Positions 8,695-18,003 are shown, counted from the first letter of the stretch. The stretch: DNA of 36,325 bases from Akkermansiaceae bacterium UBA5688 (GCA_002420315.1 DIHU01000202.1:1-36325); one strand, 5' to 3'. The notes: generated by a model not told the origin, from the sequence alone. Translations and numbers: made by a program.

Positions 8695-9279
8695 ATGAGC
8701 GGAGACCAGAAAATCGCTTTCTTCGGAGGAACTTTTGATCCCATTCACCAGGGCCATCTTGAAATCGCTCAAAAGGCAGTCGATCAAATTGGCCTGCAGC
8801 GCGTCATCTTCATTCCATGCCGGCGCTCACCCCATAAGCCAGATGCCCCTCGAGCGAACGATACTGAACGTTTCGAAATGCTTAAGCTAGCCACCGAGAA
8901 TTCGCCATGGGCAGAAGTGAGCGACTACGAACTCAAAAGGGATCCACCGTCCTTCACTTGGGACACTATTAAGTATTTCAAGGGACAGCTCAAAAGAAAC
9001 TCTCCTCTCTTCCTAATCATTGGCTTTGACCAATGGGAAAAACTCTCCCATTGGAAAAACATCGAAATACTGGCTCTCAACGTCCAATTCATTGTAGTTG
9101 GGAGATCGAAACAACCCAGATCTCGTAAAGGTTTTAGGGCCCACTTCATTGAAGGAAACAATCCCGCATCTGCCAGCGAAATCCGAAAAAGACTAAAGGA
9201 AGGTCGCGAAAATCGATGGCTACCACAAAAGGTTGCCGAATATATCCAAAAAAAAGACCTTTATTCCCCTGTTAGCTGA
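8695..9279 (+). CDS. nadD: Nicotinate-nucleotide adenylyltransferase
   Basis: Transfers AMP from ATP to nicotinate mononucleotide in NAD synthesis. The nucleotidyltransferase signature GGTFDPIHQGH (residues 11-21) contains the HxGH-type active site, and the C-terminal SASEIRKRL corresponds to the second ATP-binding motif of the family. PCRRSPHK and SFTWDTI are also NadD-typical. I place the start at ATG 8695 (194 aa), because the longer frame needs a TTG at 8656 inside scpA and adds 13 residues ahead of the conserved first strand. Confidence 0.93.
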   Translation: MSGDQKIAFFGGTFDPIHQGHLEIAQKAVDQIGLQRVIFIPCRRSPHKPDAPRANDTERFEMLKLATENSPWAEVSDYELKRDPPSFTWDTIKYFKGQLKRNSPLFLIIGFDQWEKLSHWKNIEILALNVQFIVVGRSKQPRSRKGFRAHFIEGNNPASASEIRKRLKEGRENRWLPQKVAEYIQKKDLYSPVS

Positions 9280-9330
9280 CTTGCCCTAACCGTTTTCATT
9301 TCATATGAGTAATCCCAGAAACCGTATCTC

Positions 9331-10128
9331 ATGAGAATATTTATCACTTCACTCTTCGCTACTGCTCTACTGGTCTCTGCCCAGGATGAGCCTGCTGCTG
9401 ATGCCAAGAGACCAAAAAAAAGAGAAAAACCACAGTTCGTGATCGACCTCGAAGCCCTTTCCAAAGAGGACTCCATCGCCTACTCGAATGCTTTTCGACG
9501 CGCAAACTCGCTTTTTCAGCAAAAACGAATCTTCGAATCTCTTGAAGCGCTGGAAGAAGTAGATGCAATTTATGCAAAAAATCCAGCTTCACTGACTCTA
9601 CGCGGAGCATGCTACGTTGAGTTCCGCGCCTTTGATAAGGCCCGTTTGGTTTTTGCCAAATCCCTTAAGATAAGCCCAGGGAATTTCAATGTCCGTTTCA
9701 ACGTGGCGGAAATTGAATTCGTGACGAAAAACTATGCAAAGGCCTTAGAAATTTTAGAGCTGCTTGTTCTTGAAGCTAAGAAAAACAAAGCAACAGAAAC
9801 GATGACTCCCTTGATTAAGTTCAAGATAGCTCTCTGCAAAATAAAAACAGGGGATTTAGCTGGAGCCGAAGCAATCGTAGCCGAGACCGATTTCTTAGAT
9901 GACTCACCTCTGTTCTACTTTGGCCAGGCTGCCCTTCATTACGCAAAGGATGACGGAGTAGGGGCAGAGACATGGCTGGCGCGGGCCACTCGAATTTTTC
10001 GCTCCTCGAATGGAGGACTTCTCGCTCCTTGGCAAGATACCCTGATCGAATTTGGCTATATTAAAAGTTTTTACGGAGGAGACCTTGAGGTCGAAAGTGG
10101 AATCTCAACTGGCAGCGGAGGAGAGTAA
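9331..10128 (+). CDS. Exported TPR-repeat protein
   Basis: A 265 aa protein with signal peptide MRIFITSLFATALLVSA (cleavage before QDEP) and then a Lys/Arg-rich stretch. Residues about 50-200 form helical TPR-like repeats: SNAFRRANSLFQQKRIFESL, NPASLTLRGACYVEFRAFDK, and PGNFNVRFNVAEIEFVTKNY show the W/L-G-Y-A-F-A-P spacing of TPRs. The probable role is as a periplasmic scaffold; no enzyme domain is seen. It follows nadD by 51 bp in the same direction and converges on the deaminase gene, leaving 11 bp between the stops. Confidence 0.7.
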   Translation: MRIFITSLFATALLVSAQDEPAADAKRPKKREKPQFVIDLEALSKEDSIAYSNAFRRANSLFQQKRIFESLEALEEVDAIYAKNPASLTLRGACYVEFRAFDKARLVFAKSLKISPGNFNVRFNVAEIEFVTKNYAKALEILELLVLEAKKNKATETMTPLIKFKIALCKIKTGDLAGAEAIVAETDFLDDSPLFYFGQAALHYAKDDGVGAETWLARATRIFRSSNGGLLAPWQDTLIEFGYIKSFYGGDLEVESGISTGSGGE

Positions 10129-10139
10129 ACTTCGCCCTC

Positions 10140-10559
10140 CTAAGGTTTTGGGATCTGCTCAAGTTTGATTCCGTAAACTTTCGCTATGGCGGGGGCATCC
10201 GACTCCTTGTAGATCTCCCGAAAATAAATCTCTTTGATGCCATAAGCGCAGAGCGTCTGCATGCAAGAGGTGCAGGGCATCGTGGTCGTCGCGACTAGCT
10301 TAGCTTCTCCCCGCTTGAAAAGACTACATAGATTCACCTCAGCATGTAGCATGAACTTTTGACGGCCTTCTCGATCATCCCAAAAACCCGTTGGAGCATC
10401 GAAACCAGGAGCTAAACCATTATAAGCAGTAGCAATCACGCGGTTGTCAGCATCCAGAGCCGCCGCCCCAACTTTACGAAAAGGATCCTCTGACCGCAAA
10501 CTCGCTACTTCCGCCAATGCCATGGCATACTCGGGAATAGACAATCTAGAATCTCTCAC
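10140..10559 (-). CDS. dCMP/cytidine deaminase-family enzyme
   Basis: A 139 aa zinc deaminase. The zinc-site motifs are complete: HAE (residues 72-74, with the catalytic Glu) and PCTSC (95-99). The N-terminal YAMALAEVASLRS...VGAAALDADNRVIATAYNG is characteristic of the deoxycytidylate deaminase branch (ComEB-like), which makes dUMP for thymidylate synthesis. Substrate choice between dCMP and another cytidine-type compound is not decided by sequence. The start is GTG at 10559, only 29 bp from the divergent metallophosphoesterase ATG, so the two promoters must overlap each other or the coding regions. Confidence 0.82.
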   Translation of the reverse strand: MRDSRLSIPEYAMALAEVASLRSEDPFRKVGAAALDADNRVIATAYNGLAPGFDAPTGFWDDREGRQKFMLHAEVNLCSLFKRGEAKLVATTTMPCTSCMQTLCAYGIKEIYFREIYKESDAPAIAKVYGIKLEQIPKP

Positions 10560-10588
10560 ACGCTCTACCGTAGAGAATCTTATATCCG

Positions 10589-11446
10589 ATGTCGAGTAAC
10601 AGTGCCAAATTTAGTCTTCAAAAAATGACACGACGTTCCGTCATTGGGCTAGCAGGAATCGGGGTTCCCAGCGCAATCTGGGCGTCAGGAATCGAGCCTA
10701 ATTTACTATCCATCACTCGTAAAAATCTCGTCCTTCCTAGGTGGCCAAAATCGCTTGATGGATTTAGGATTGCCCAGATTACGGACGTCCACTATCGGCC
10801 CGGCACTGACGAAGAATTGATCGCTAAACTTCGGAAAGCTTTAGAAGCGGAAGAACCTGACTGCATCGCTATAACTGGCGATTTTGTCATCAATGACCCT
10901 TCATCACTTGCTGAATTTGCAAGGGCACTCAGGGGGATCTCTGCTGCACACGGCATATTTGCTAGCCCCGGAAATCACGATCGCTGGCACTGCACCGTCA
11001 GCAATATTAAAAAGGAATTTGAAAGTATTGGGATTTCCTATCTTCAAAACAAAGGAACTAATATCAACATCAAGGGAGAAAGAATCTTCATTAATGGACT
11101 CGACTCAGTTTGGGGTGGACGCCCTGTCCCGAACCGGGCGTGGAACGGTCACCAGAAAAACACACCGGTTATTTCAATGGTGCATGAACCGGATTTCTTT
11201 GATGAACTCCATACTACCAAGCCTCTTGACCTCCAACTCTCCGGCCACACTCATGGCGGCCAATGCCGTCTTCCTTTGATTAACTACACACCAGCCAAGG
11301 TTAAATTCGGCCGGAATTATATCTATGGTCATTTTAAAAACGACCGCTCCCAACTTTTCGTGGGCCGAGGAATTGGAACTGTCGGACTTCGCGTCCGATT
11401 TGCTTGCCGGCCCGAATTAGTCATTCTGACTCTTCGCTCAACCTGA
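10589..11446 (+). CDS. Calcineurin-like metallophosphoesterase, YaeI/LpxG-type
   Basis: A 285 aa two-metal phosphoesterase. All five metal-binding blocks are present: DVH (66-68), GDF (97-99), GNHD (128-131), H199 and GHTHGG (219-224). The N-terminus has a twin-arginine-like start (TRRSVIGLAGIG) and could be a Tat signal or a membrane anchor; an alternative start at Met13 would place these arginines at the very beginning. The family includes YaeI phosphodiesterases and chlamydial LpxG, which cleaves UDP-diacylglucosamine in lipid A synthesis. The lipid A role here is a suggestion only. The 3' end overlaps the convergent DUF255 gene by 26 bp. Confidence 0.82.
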   Translation: MSSNSAKFSLQKMTRRSVIGLAGIGVPSAIWASGIEPNLLSITRKNLVLPRWPKSLDGFRIAQITDVHYRPGTDEELIAKLRKALEAEEPDCIAITGDFVINDPSSLAEFARALRGISAAHGIFASPGNHDRWHCTVSNIKKEFESIGISYLQNKGTNINIKGERIFINGLDSVWGGRPVPNRAWNGHQKNTPVISMVHEPDFFDELHTTKPLDLQLSGHTHGGQCRLPLINYTPAKVKFGRNYIYGHFKNDRSQLFVGRGIGTVGLRVRFACRPELVILTLRST

Positions 11447-13550
11447 CCAACATCGCAGAGAGCTCTGACGCCTTCACCACCGGTAACTGGCAGGTCTGGC
11501 CCACGCAGTAGAATGCTGTTGCCAAGCCTTCGGTTGATTGTAACCCCGAGGTGAATTCACTTACCGGTCCCTCGTTACCCAAAGTAATTCGATTAGGATC
11601 AAAGGTTTTCGTCGCGGCCGCCAGCAATTCCTCACGTCCTTTTTCCCCAGCGATCACTAAGCGGCCCGGCTTCTCAAGCGAAAAGCGCAAACTCATCAAC
11701 ATCTCACCCATCCCCGCAGGAGATTCTCCAATCAGACCTAAATAGGATCTAATTGTTGCTTCCGAAATCTTCACAAAATCATCACGACCAGTGATTTGAG
11801 CCAATATCCCAAATTCCCTTGCCGCAATTGAACTCTCGACAGGAATAGCGCCGTCAAATTGCCCCTTCAGGCGTAAAACCAAATCCTCCCGTTTTTCACC
11901 CTGATAAAAGCCTCCGTTCTTTTCATCATAGAAGAGCTCCACTGCACTTTCAGCCAGTCCAATCGCCAACTGTAAATCTTCTTTTTGTAGACTCGCCTCA
12001 TAGAGCTTTCTCGTCCCAGCTAAAAACAAAAGATAGCTCTGAGCCTGGGCGGAATCATCCCGATCCCCTTCCCGCCAGCGGTGCGCCAAGCGCTTCGACT
12101 TTACATCCCAAAACCTTCCCTTGATAAAATTGTGCGCCCTTCGGGCGGCCTTCAAATATTTGGGCTCGCTTAAGACCCTTCCCGTTCGGGCCATCGCACC
12201 AATCATGAGCCCATTCCAAGATGCCAAGATCTTATCATCGGTCGCTGGTGGCACCCTTTTTCCGCGGACCTCCGCAAGTTTCTTGAAAATACCAGTAACC
12301 GACTTTGTTTCAGATTCGCTGAGATCTGTCCGGGGCTTTTTAAAAGAAAGGATATTCAGGTTAGGTAAAGGTTCGGGATCACTTTGATCGATGAAGTTCC
12401 CCTCTTCGCTGACCCCTAGAATTTCACGAGCCACCTTCATCTCGTCGGCCGTCAAAAGTGCTGATAATTCACCTTCCGTCCAACAAAAGCATTTCCCCTC
12501 TTTTCCCTCGCTCTGCGCATCCTGCGCGCAGTAAAAACCACCTTCGGGGTGTGTTAAATCGCGCAGCACGTAATTGGCAATACCCTCCACTACTTGGCGA
12601 AATTCTTGCTCCCCAGTTATTTGCCACGCATCCAGGTAGAGCTCCATCAGCTGAGCCTGATCGTAAAGCATTTTTTCAAAGTGCGGTACTAACCATTCTT
12701 GATCCACCGCATAACGGTGAAAACCTCCCATCACCTGATCGTAAATCCCTCCATCCATCATACGGCGGCAGGTCTTAAGAGCAGCTTCAACCGCTTTTGG
12801 GTCACCCGATTGAAGAAGAAATCGAAACACACTCACTTGAGGGAACTTCATTCCAGTTCCCAACCCGCCCCAAACCGGATCAATCTGTGCCAAGATCTTT
12901 GGAATCGACTGATCAACAACTGAGCGGCTCGGCTTCAATTCGCCTCCACTCTGCGATTGCAGCTTCTCAAAATACGCCTTCATTTGTCCGTGCATTTCGA
13001 CCGATTGCTTCAAAACCTGCTCCCGATTTTTTCCCCAAACATTATGAATCTGCTTCAGAACTGTTGGAAACCCTGGCTGACCATTCCTGTCTTCTGGAGG
13101 GAAATAGGTACCACCCGTCAAGGGTTTTAGATCGGGGGTCAAAAACATGTTAAGCGGCCACCCTCCTGATTGCTCCGTCATTGCTTGATATGCGGTCATG
13201 TAAACCTGATCCACATCCGGGCGCTCTTCTCGATCTAGCTTAATCGAGACAAAATTTTCGTTCAAAAATGCAGCGACATCCTTATTTTCAAAGGATTCAC
13301 GCTCCATCACATGACACCAATGACAGGTTGAATATCCGACACTGAGGAGGATCAATTTTTTCTCTTTGCGAGCCTTCTCAAATGCCTCCTCACCCCACGG
13401 ATACCAGTCAACCGGGTTGTATGCATGCTGAAGAAGATACGGAGATTTCTCCTTGGCCAAACGATTAGGTTTCCCAGTTTTTTCCGAACCTAAAGCTGCT
13501 GCTCCCAAAAAAGCTAAAAACAAGCAGGTCCAACGCATTCCCGAAATCAT
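11421..13550 (-). CDS. Exported DUF255/YyaL-like thioredoxin-fold protein
   Basis: A 709 aa protein of the YyaL / spermatogenesis-associated protein 20 family. It begins with a hydrophobic signal segment (about 5-21), then the hallmark NRLAKEKSPYLLQHAYNPVDW, a thioredoxin-like motif CHWC (76-79) and the conserved EERPDVDQVYMTAYQAMTEQ and GGWPLNMFLTPD blocks. The remaining two-thirds is an (alpha/alpha)6-barrel of the glycosidase or epimerase type, containing MMDGGIYDQVMGGFHRYAVD and PHFEKMLYDQAQL. The biochemical role of the family is not established. The signal sequence puts this member outside the cytoplasm, whereas many relatives are cytosolic. Divergent from the PpiD-like gene with 213 bp between. 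Confidence 0.88.
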   Translation of the reverse strand: MISGMRWTCLFLAFLGAAALGSEKTGKPNRLAKEKSPYLLQHAYNPVDWYPWGEEAFEKARKEKKLILLSVGYSTCHWCHVMERESFENKDVAAFLNENFVSIKLDREERPDVDQVYMTAYQAMTEQSGGWPLNMFLTPDLKPLTGGTYFPPEDRNGQPGFPTVLKQIHNVWGKNREQVLKQSVEMHGQMKAYFEKLQSQSGGELKPSRSVVDQSIPKILAQIDPVWGGLGTGMKFPQVSVFRFLLQSGDPKAVEAALKTCRRMMDGGIYDQVMGGFHRYAVDQEWLVPHFEKMLYDQAQLMELYLDAWQITGEQEFRQVVEGIANYVLRDLTHPEGGFYCAQDAQSEGKEGKCFCWTEGELSALLTADEMKVAREILGVSEEGNFIDQSDPEPLPNLNILSFKKPRTDLSESETKSVTGIFKKLAEVRGKRVPPATDDKILASWNGLMIGAMARTGRVLSEPKYLKAARRAHNFIKGRFWDVKSKRLAHRWREGDRDDSAQAQSYLLFLAGTRKLYEASLQKEDLQLAIGLAESAVELFYDEKNGGFYQGEKREDLVLRLKGQFDGAIPVESSIAAREFGILAQITGRDDFVKISEATIRSYLGLIGESPAGMGEMLMSLRFSLEKPGRLVIAGEKGREELLAAATKTFDPNRITLGNEGPVSEFTSGLQSTEGLATAFYCVGQTCQLPVVKASELSAMLVRLSEESE

Positions 13551-13763
13551 AGAAGAGAGGATAGCTTCTCTCTAAAAAAACGAAACCTGAATCTCAGGAG
13601 CCCAGGTTCTTTTATCCTAGTATTTCCCATCGCAATCAGGATCTTCGCCCTGTAAAACTTGTGCGGAATTCCGCCCATCAGGCTTGCCCCAAGGCAGGAT
13701 TCCACCTTAACTCTCCAGTCCTGTGGGAACGATTTCCTTTCCGCTCCCCGCAACCTCTCAGCC

Positions 13764-15929
13764 ATGATCGAAAATATCCGCAAATACACCGGCCTGATGG
13801 TCGTCGTCCTAGTTCTTCTCTTCGTAGGCCTTGTCTTCCTCGACGGAGGAATCTCCAAAGCATTTAACGGCAAACCCGTGATGGAGGTTGGCGATCAGTC
13901 CATCTCAGAAAAAGAATTTAACCGACAGCGTGCCTTGATGCAGCTTCCGAGTGTCCTACCGACAGCAATTGAGATCCCTGAAAATTCCCGATTGCTCGCA
14001 AAACACTATCTGGGGGAAACCTTTCTGGAGGGGCCAATACCTAAAACTCCCTCTTTTATTGTCCAGATTATGGCGGAATACCTTCAACCTTCTCTTGCTG
14101 AACCGGAACGCTTTATTACTAACCGTATCAACATCCAAAAGGGTGGTATCGAATTTGGAGTTACTCCCAGTAATGATGAAGTAGAAAACTTTGTTGAAAC
14201 AGTCCTCTTTACGGATACGAATGGGAACTTTGACCAAGAAGCCTACACTAATTTCACAAAATCTCGTCTCAGTAACATCGGTGGCATTCCTGGATTCAAT
14301 AATTACATTCGTGACCTCCTTACTGCACAGAATCTTTCCAAGGTCCTTGGTGGTGGCATTTCGACCGAAAAGGATACCGAGCGTGAACTCTTTGATATTC
14401 AAAAGCAGGAAATCTCCGGCTCAAAAATTACGCTCGAATCCGGAGTCTACGAAGGACGGGTTAAGCCGACTGAAGAAGAAATCAGGGCATATTATGAAGA
14501 AAATATGCAGAACTACAATTCAGATGAGCTTCGTAAAATCACTTATGTTTCAATCGAGCCAGATTGGGATAAAGCTTTGGAAAAATCTAAAGAAGCAAAG
14601 GCAAAGGCCGATGCGGAAGAAGCTGAGCGCTTGAAGAAGGCTGAAGAGGCCAAGAAAAAAGCTGAAGAGGCCGCCCGGAAGGCAAACGAAGCTACCAATA
14701 CAGCTGAAGAGCCAAAACCTGCCGAAGAGACAGCCGAGCCCCAAGCCGAAACAATTACTCCAAAGGAAACACCCCCCAATGAATCGGGTGTCGGCGCCGA
14801 AAAAAGCACCGAGACAGAGACTTCTAATTCTCCGGCGAACGACGGAGCGCAGGGTGATCCCGGTGAATCAGGTGAACCTGCTCCAACTCCAGCCCCCTCT
14901 AATGCAACCGATCGCATTCTAGAATCAAAGGCAACACAGGATGACCCTGCCCTCGGGGAAATTGGCAAAGATCTCAACGAAGCGCTGAAAGACTCTCTCT
15001 CCAACGAAAAAAGCCTAAACCCACTCGAGCCTACCCCGGCCCCTATCAAGCCTGTCACAGAGGAAACACCAGCAACACCTAAGACAGCAAAAGAGGAACT
15101 CAATGGCGCCGAAAAACAGGAAGCTGTCGAAGCGCTCAGTAGCAGCATCGAGGAATTCTATCAAAAGCTGGCCGACAACGAGGGTGAGGACTTCGAAGCA
15201 ATCGCGAAAGACTCGAACTACGAGATCAAGAAATCTGAATTCTTCTCGAAGGCTGATCCACCAAAAGAGCTTTCAGCTGTGATTGACAGCCTCCAAATTG
15301 GAAAAATTTCCGATGCCGCTTTTGAACTTCCCGAAAATGGCGACTCTGATGAAAAGCTCAGTGACCCCTACCGGACCTCTGATGGCTGGTTCCTGATTCG
15401 CCTCGATGAAGTCGAAGATTCCCTACCTCTCGCCTACGAGGCCGCAAAAGTACAAGTCACGGTGGATCTAAAGAAAAAATTGGCTCGCAAGCAAATGGTG
15501 AAGGAAGCAAACGCTCTCTATGCAGAGCTCACTAAGAAAATTAAAGCAGGTAAATCCTTCGCGGACGCAGCTAAAGAACTAGATAAAGAAGTCACAGAAG
15601 TGACCGAACTTGCGGAAGGCCAAACCTTCAATTTCGGACAAAGAAGTCAAAAACTACCAGATCCTCCCGAGTTCGTTGCCACACAATACACAAACCCCGG
15701 AGAAATTTCCCCCATCTACTTTTCTCCGTCAGAAGAAGAGGCAACTGAGGCTCAAATCATTTTTGTCGAAAAGCGTGAGCTCGCTAAGAAAGCTGAATTT
15801 GAAACTGATTTCGGAAAACTCTACGAGTCCACCACAAACAGCATACGATTTGTCGCACTATCAAACTGGCTCTATGACCGCTACGAAACTAGTGGAGTAA
15901 TCTCTCCGAAAAGAGAAGGCCAACAGTAA
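13764..15929 (+). CDS. PpiD/SurA-like membrane-anchored peptidyl-prolyl isomerase
   Basis: A 721 aa foldase candidate with one N-terminal membrane anchor (about 10-28, LMVVVLVLLFVGLVFLDGG) followed by a SurA/PpiD N-terminal chaperone domain (FNRQRALMQLP, DTNGNFDQEAYTNF, IPGFNNYIRDLL). From about nt 14575 to 15110 there is a charged and Pro/Thr/Glu-rich linker of roughly 180 residues (Lys/Glu/Ala heptads, then repeated PAPTPAP-like motifs), presumably disordered. The C-terminal part has the parvulin-like tail pattern DPYRTSDGWFLIRLDEVED, though it is interrupted by the linker. The start at ATG 13764 is chosen because the upstream extension (from a TTG at 13659) precedes the membrane anchor and looks non-coding. 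The small TPR gene follows after 14 bp. Confidence 0.75.
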   Translation: MIENIRKYTGLMVVVLVLLFVGLVFLDGGISKAFNGKPVMEVGDQSISEKEFNRQRALMQLPSVLPTAIEIPENSRLLAKHYLGETFLEGPIPKTPSFIVQIMAEYLQPSLAEPERFITNRINIQKGGIEFGVTPSNDEVENFVETVLFTDTNGNFDQEAYTNFTKSRLSNIGGIPGFNNYIRDLLTAQNLSKVLGGGISTEKDTERELFDIQKQEISGSKITLESGVYEGRVKPTEEEIRAYYEENMQNYNSDELRKITYVSIEPDWDKALEKSKEAKAKADAEEAERLKKAEEAKKKAEEAARKANEATNTAEEPKPAEETAEPQAETITPKETPPNESGVGAEKSTETETSNSPANDGAQGDPGESGEPAPTPAPSNATDRILESKATQDDPALGEIGKDLNEALKDSLSNEKSLNPLEPTPAPIKPVTEETPATPKTAKEELNGAEKQEAVEALSSSIEEFYQKLADNEGEDFEAIAKDSNYEIKKSEFFSKADPPKELSAVIDSLQIGKISDAAFELPENGDSDEKLSDPYRTSDGWFLIRLDEVEDSLPLAYEAAKVQVTVDLKKKLARKQMVKEANALYAELTKKIKAGKSFADAAKELDKEVTEVTELAEGQTFNFGQRSQKLPDPPEFVATQYTNPGEISPIYFSPSEEEATEAQIIFVEKRELAKKAEFETDFGKLYESTTNSIRFVALSNWLYDRYETSGVISPKREGQQ

Positions 15930-15943
15930 AGCTTACCCAAGAA

Positions 15944-16285
15944 ATGTTAGATCACGCCGCACGAGACGATGCCTTCGAGCGGGGAAACTCTAACCTTGCT
16001 CTAGGAGAACTCGAACAAGCCGAACACGCCTACCGGGAAGCCGTAGAATGCGATGACAGCTTCTTCGATGGATGGCAGGCCCTCGGCATGACTCTTCTCA
16101 AACTTGAAAAGGTGAAAGAAGCGATCGGTTGTGGGATTAAAGCAACTCTTCTCGAGCCCGACGATCTTCTCGCCTGGACGGGACTCTCTCAAATGTATGT
16201 TCGGGATGGGCAAATCGCCGAGGCCGAACACGCTAAGGGAAACGCTCGTATTCTCTCCATGGGGGGAAAGGTCACAAAGCTCTGA
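15944..16285 (+). CDS. Small TPR protein
   Basis: A 113 aa protein without a signal peptide. It consists of about three TPR units: RGNSNLALGELEQAEHAYRE, FFDGWQALGMTLLKLEKVKE and LLAWTGLSQMYVRDGQIAEA each show the TPR consensus of small and aromatic residues. It is likely a cytoplasmic protein-protein adaptor. It lies 14 bp after the PpiD-like gene and 90 bp before metG on the same strand, so it may be co-expressed with the foldase. The client is unknown. Confidence 0.75.
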   Translation: MLDHAARDDAFERGNSNLALGELEQAEHAYREAVECDDSFFDGWQALGMTLLKLEKVKEAIGCGIKATLLEPDDLLAWTGLSQMYVRDGQIAEAEHAKGNARILSMGGKVTKL

Positions 16286-16375
16286 ACCTTACTAGGCCAC
16301 CACATTTATCATCCCTAGTCCTGCGCTAGTCCGGACATTTCTTCGCAACTTTGCAACCCTGAACGATTTAAAAAC

Positions 16376-17941
16376 ATGTTCTACGTCACCACTGCCATCG
16401 ACTACCCAAACGGTAAACCTCATATCGGCCACGCCTATGAGAAAATTCTCGCCGACGTGCTTACCCGCTATCAGCGCCTCAAAGGTGCTGAATCATACTT
16501 CCTCACCGGCGTTGACCAGCATGGCCAAAAAATGGTCAAAACTGCCGAAGGCGAAGGCGTCAACGTAGCCACCCTAACCAAGCGGAACACAAAGAGATTT
16601 ATCCGTCTGTGGGAAAAACTCGGAGTTAAGTATGATGGTTGGGCAGAAACAACCGACGAACGACACAAATCCTGCGTCCAAGCAATCTTGGGTAAACTTG
16701 AAAAGGAAGGAGCTCTCTACAAAAAATCCTACGCTGGATTTTACTCCGTCCGACAAGAACAATTCCTAACTGACCGTGATCGCAACGATCATGGTGACTT
16801 CGGTGAAGAATGGGGTGAAGTCATAGAAATCGAAGAAGAAAACTGGTATTTCAAACTCTCCGACCATGCCGAGTGGCTCCGTTCTACTGTTGCGAACGAT
16901 GATCTCAAAATCATCCCGGAGTTTCGCAAAAATGAAGTCCTAAACGCTATTGAAAGAGCCGGCGATACTGATCTCTGTATTTCGCGACCGAAGGAGCGGA
17001 TGTCTTGGGGAATTCCCCTACCCTTTGATCCAGATTTTGTCACCTATGTTTGGTTTGACGCGCTCATCAACTACATCTCCTTCGCTGGATACCAAAAAAC
17101 AGAAGACTTTGAACTCCCCACATTCGATTCGCTTTGGCCCGCTGACCTCCAAATCATTGGAAAAGATATTCTCGTGCCAGCTCATGCGGTTTACTGGCCT
17201 TGTATGCTCCATGCCATGGGGTTTGAAGCCTCCGAGATGCCTACCCTCCTCGTTCATGGATTCTGGAATGTGAAGGGCGACAAGATGTCCAAGTCCCTAG
17301 GCAATATTGTTGACCCAGATGAACTTGCGGAGAAATTTGGACCTGAAACTCTACGCTACTATCTCTGCCGCGACATTCGCTCAGGTAAAGATAGCGATTT
17401 TGATATCGAGCGTCTTGTCATGATCTTTAATACCGAACTCGCCAACGATTTAGGCAATCTACTCAATCGCTCGATCAATATGACAAAGGGATTTTGTAAT
17501 TCCACTATCAGCGCCACCGATACTGACAATCCTGAAGATATAGCCCTACGTGAATCCTTGGCTCAATCGATTTATTCCTATCGAGAAGCCATGGATAACT
17601 GCGAAGTTAGCGTCGCTCTGCAAGCCATCAACGATCACGTCACTCATTGCAATGGTTATCTAGAAAGGCACAAGCCCTGGGAGATGAAAAAAGACGAGTC
17701 AAAACTCTCTCGGGTTGGTCAGATTCTTTCCCACACCGCAGAATCATGCGCACAACTTGCGGTCCTTCTTCGACCGATCCTCCCGGACGCAGCTGCCAAG
17801 ATTTTTAACCAATTAAAGAAAGACGACCTAAAGGGACTCACTCTCGGTGACCTAAAATGGGGACTCCTGGAAGCCGGGCACCAAACTGGCAAACCTAAGC
17901 CAGTCTTCCCTAGAATTCAAATCGAAGAGAAAGACTCATAA
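16376..17941 (+). CDS. metG: Methionyl-tRNA synthetase, short zinc-less form
   Basis: Class I synthetase charging both tRNA-Met species. HIGH is at residues 16-19 and KMSKS at 303-307, with VTTAIDYPNGKPHIGHAYE and WFDALINYISFAGY typical of MetRS. At 521 aa it has the catalytic and anticodon-binding domains but not the C-terminal OB-fold tRNA-binding domain of longer MetRS. In the connective region where zinc-binding types have Cys pairs, the sequence reads YAGFYSVRQEQFLTDRD, without cysteines, so it appears to be a zinc-free type. The ATG follows an A-rich stretch with no Shine-Dalgarno sequence. The stop codon touches the terminator of the convergent gene. Confidence 0.95.
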   Translation: MFYVTTAIDYPNGKPHIGHAYEKILADVLTRYQRLKGAESYFLTGVDQHGQKMVKTAEGEGVNVATLTKRNTKRFIRLWEKLGVKYDGWAETTDERHKSCVQAILGKLEKEGALYKKSYAGFYSVRQEQFLTDRDRNDHGDFGEEWGEVIEIEEENWYFKLSDHAEWLRSTVANDDLKIIPEFRKNEVLNAIERAGDTDLCISRPKERMSWGIPLPFDPDFVTYVWFDALINYISFAGYQKTEDFELPTFDSLWPADLQIIGKDILVPAHAVYWPCMLHAMGFEASEMPTLLVHGFWNVKGDKMSKSLGNIVDPDELAEKFGPETLRYYLCRDIRSGKDSDFDIERLVMIFNTELANDLGNLLNRSINMTKGFCNSTISATDTDNPEDIALRESLAQSIYSYREAMDNCEVSVALQAINDHVTHCNGYLERHKPWEMKKDESKLSRVGQILSHTAESCAQLAVLLRPILPDAAAKIFNQLKKDDLKGLTLGDLKWGLLEAGHQTGKPKPVFPRIQIEEKDS

Positions 17942-17974
17942 AAAACCGGCATTCGTCATTGCGTGAGCCGGCTT
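17941..17974 (-). terminator. Intrinsic terminator of the Lys/Arg-rich protein gene
   Basis: On the minus strand, gccgg/ccggc arms (17967-17971 and 17946-17950) form a hairpin followed directly by TTTTT (17945-17941). It lies about 30 nt after the stop of the gene starting at 18738. The hairpin begins right after the metG stop and may slow plus-strand transcripts too, but there the following sequence (ttgaactac) has no T run. Confidence 0.7.
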
Positions 17975-18003
17975 GAACTACTTTCGAGACCTTCGCGGCG
18001 TTC

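Noticed and set aside
13663..13674. gcggaattccgc palindrome in the DUF255/PpiD divergent spacer
   Set aside because: Only 12 bp and built around a GAATTC core; no promoter elements fit around it, so I do not call an operator.
13956..14402. 148 aa minus-strand frame
   Set aside because: Antisense to the chaperone domain of the PpiD-like gene; no recognisable protein features.
14543..15148. 201 aa Ser/Ala/Gly-rich minus-strand frame
   Set aside because: Antisense shadow of the low-complexity linker of the PpiD-like gene; its composition mirrors the Glu/Ala/Lys codons opposite.
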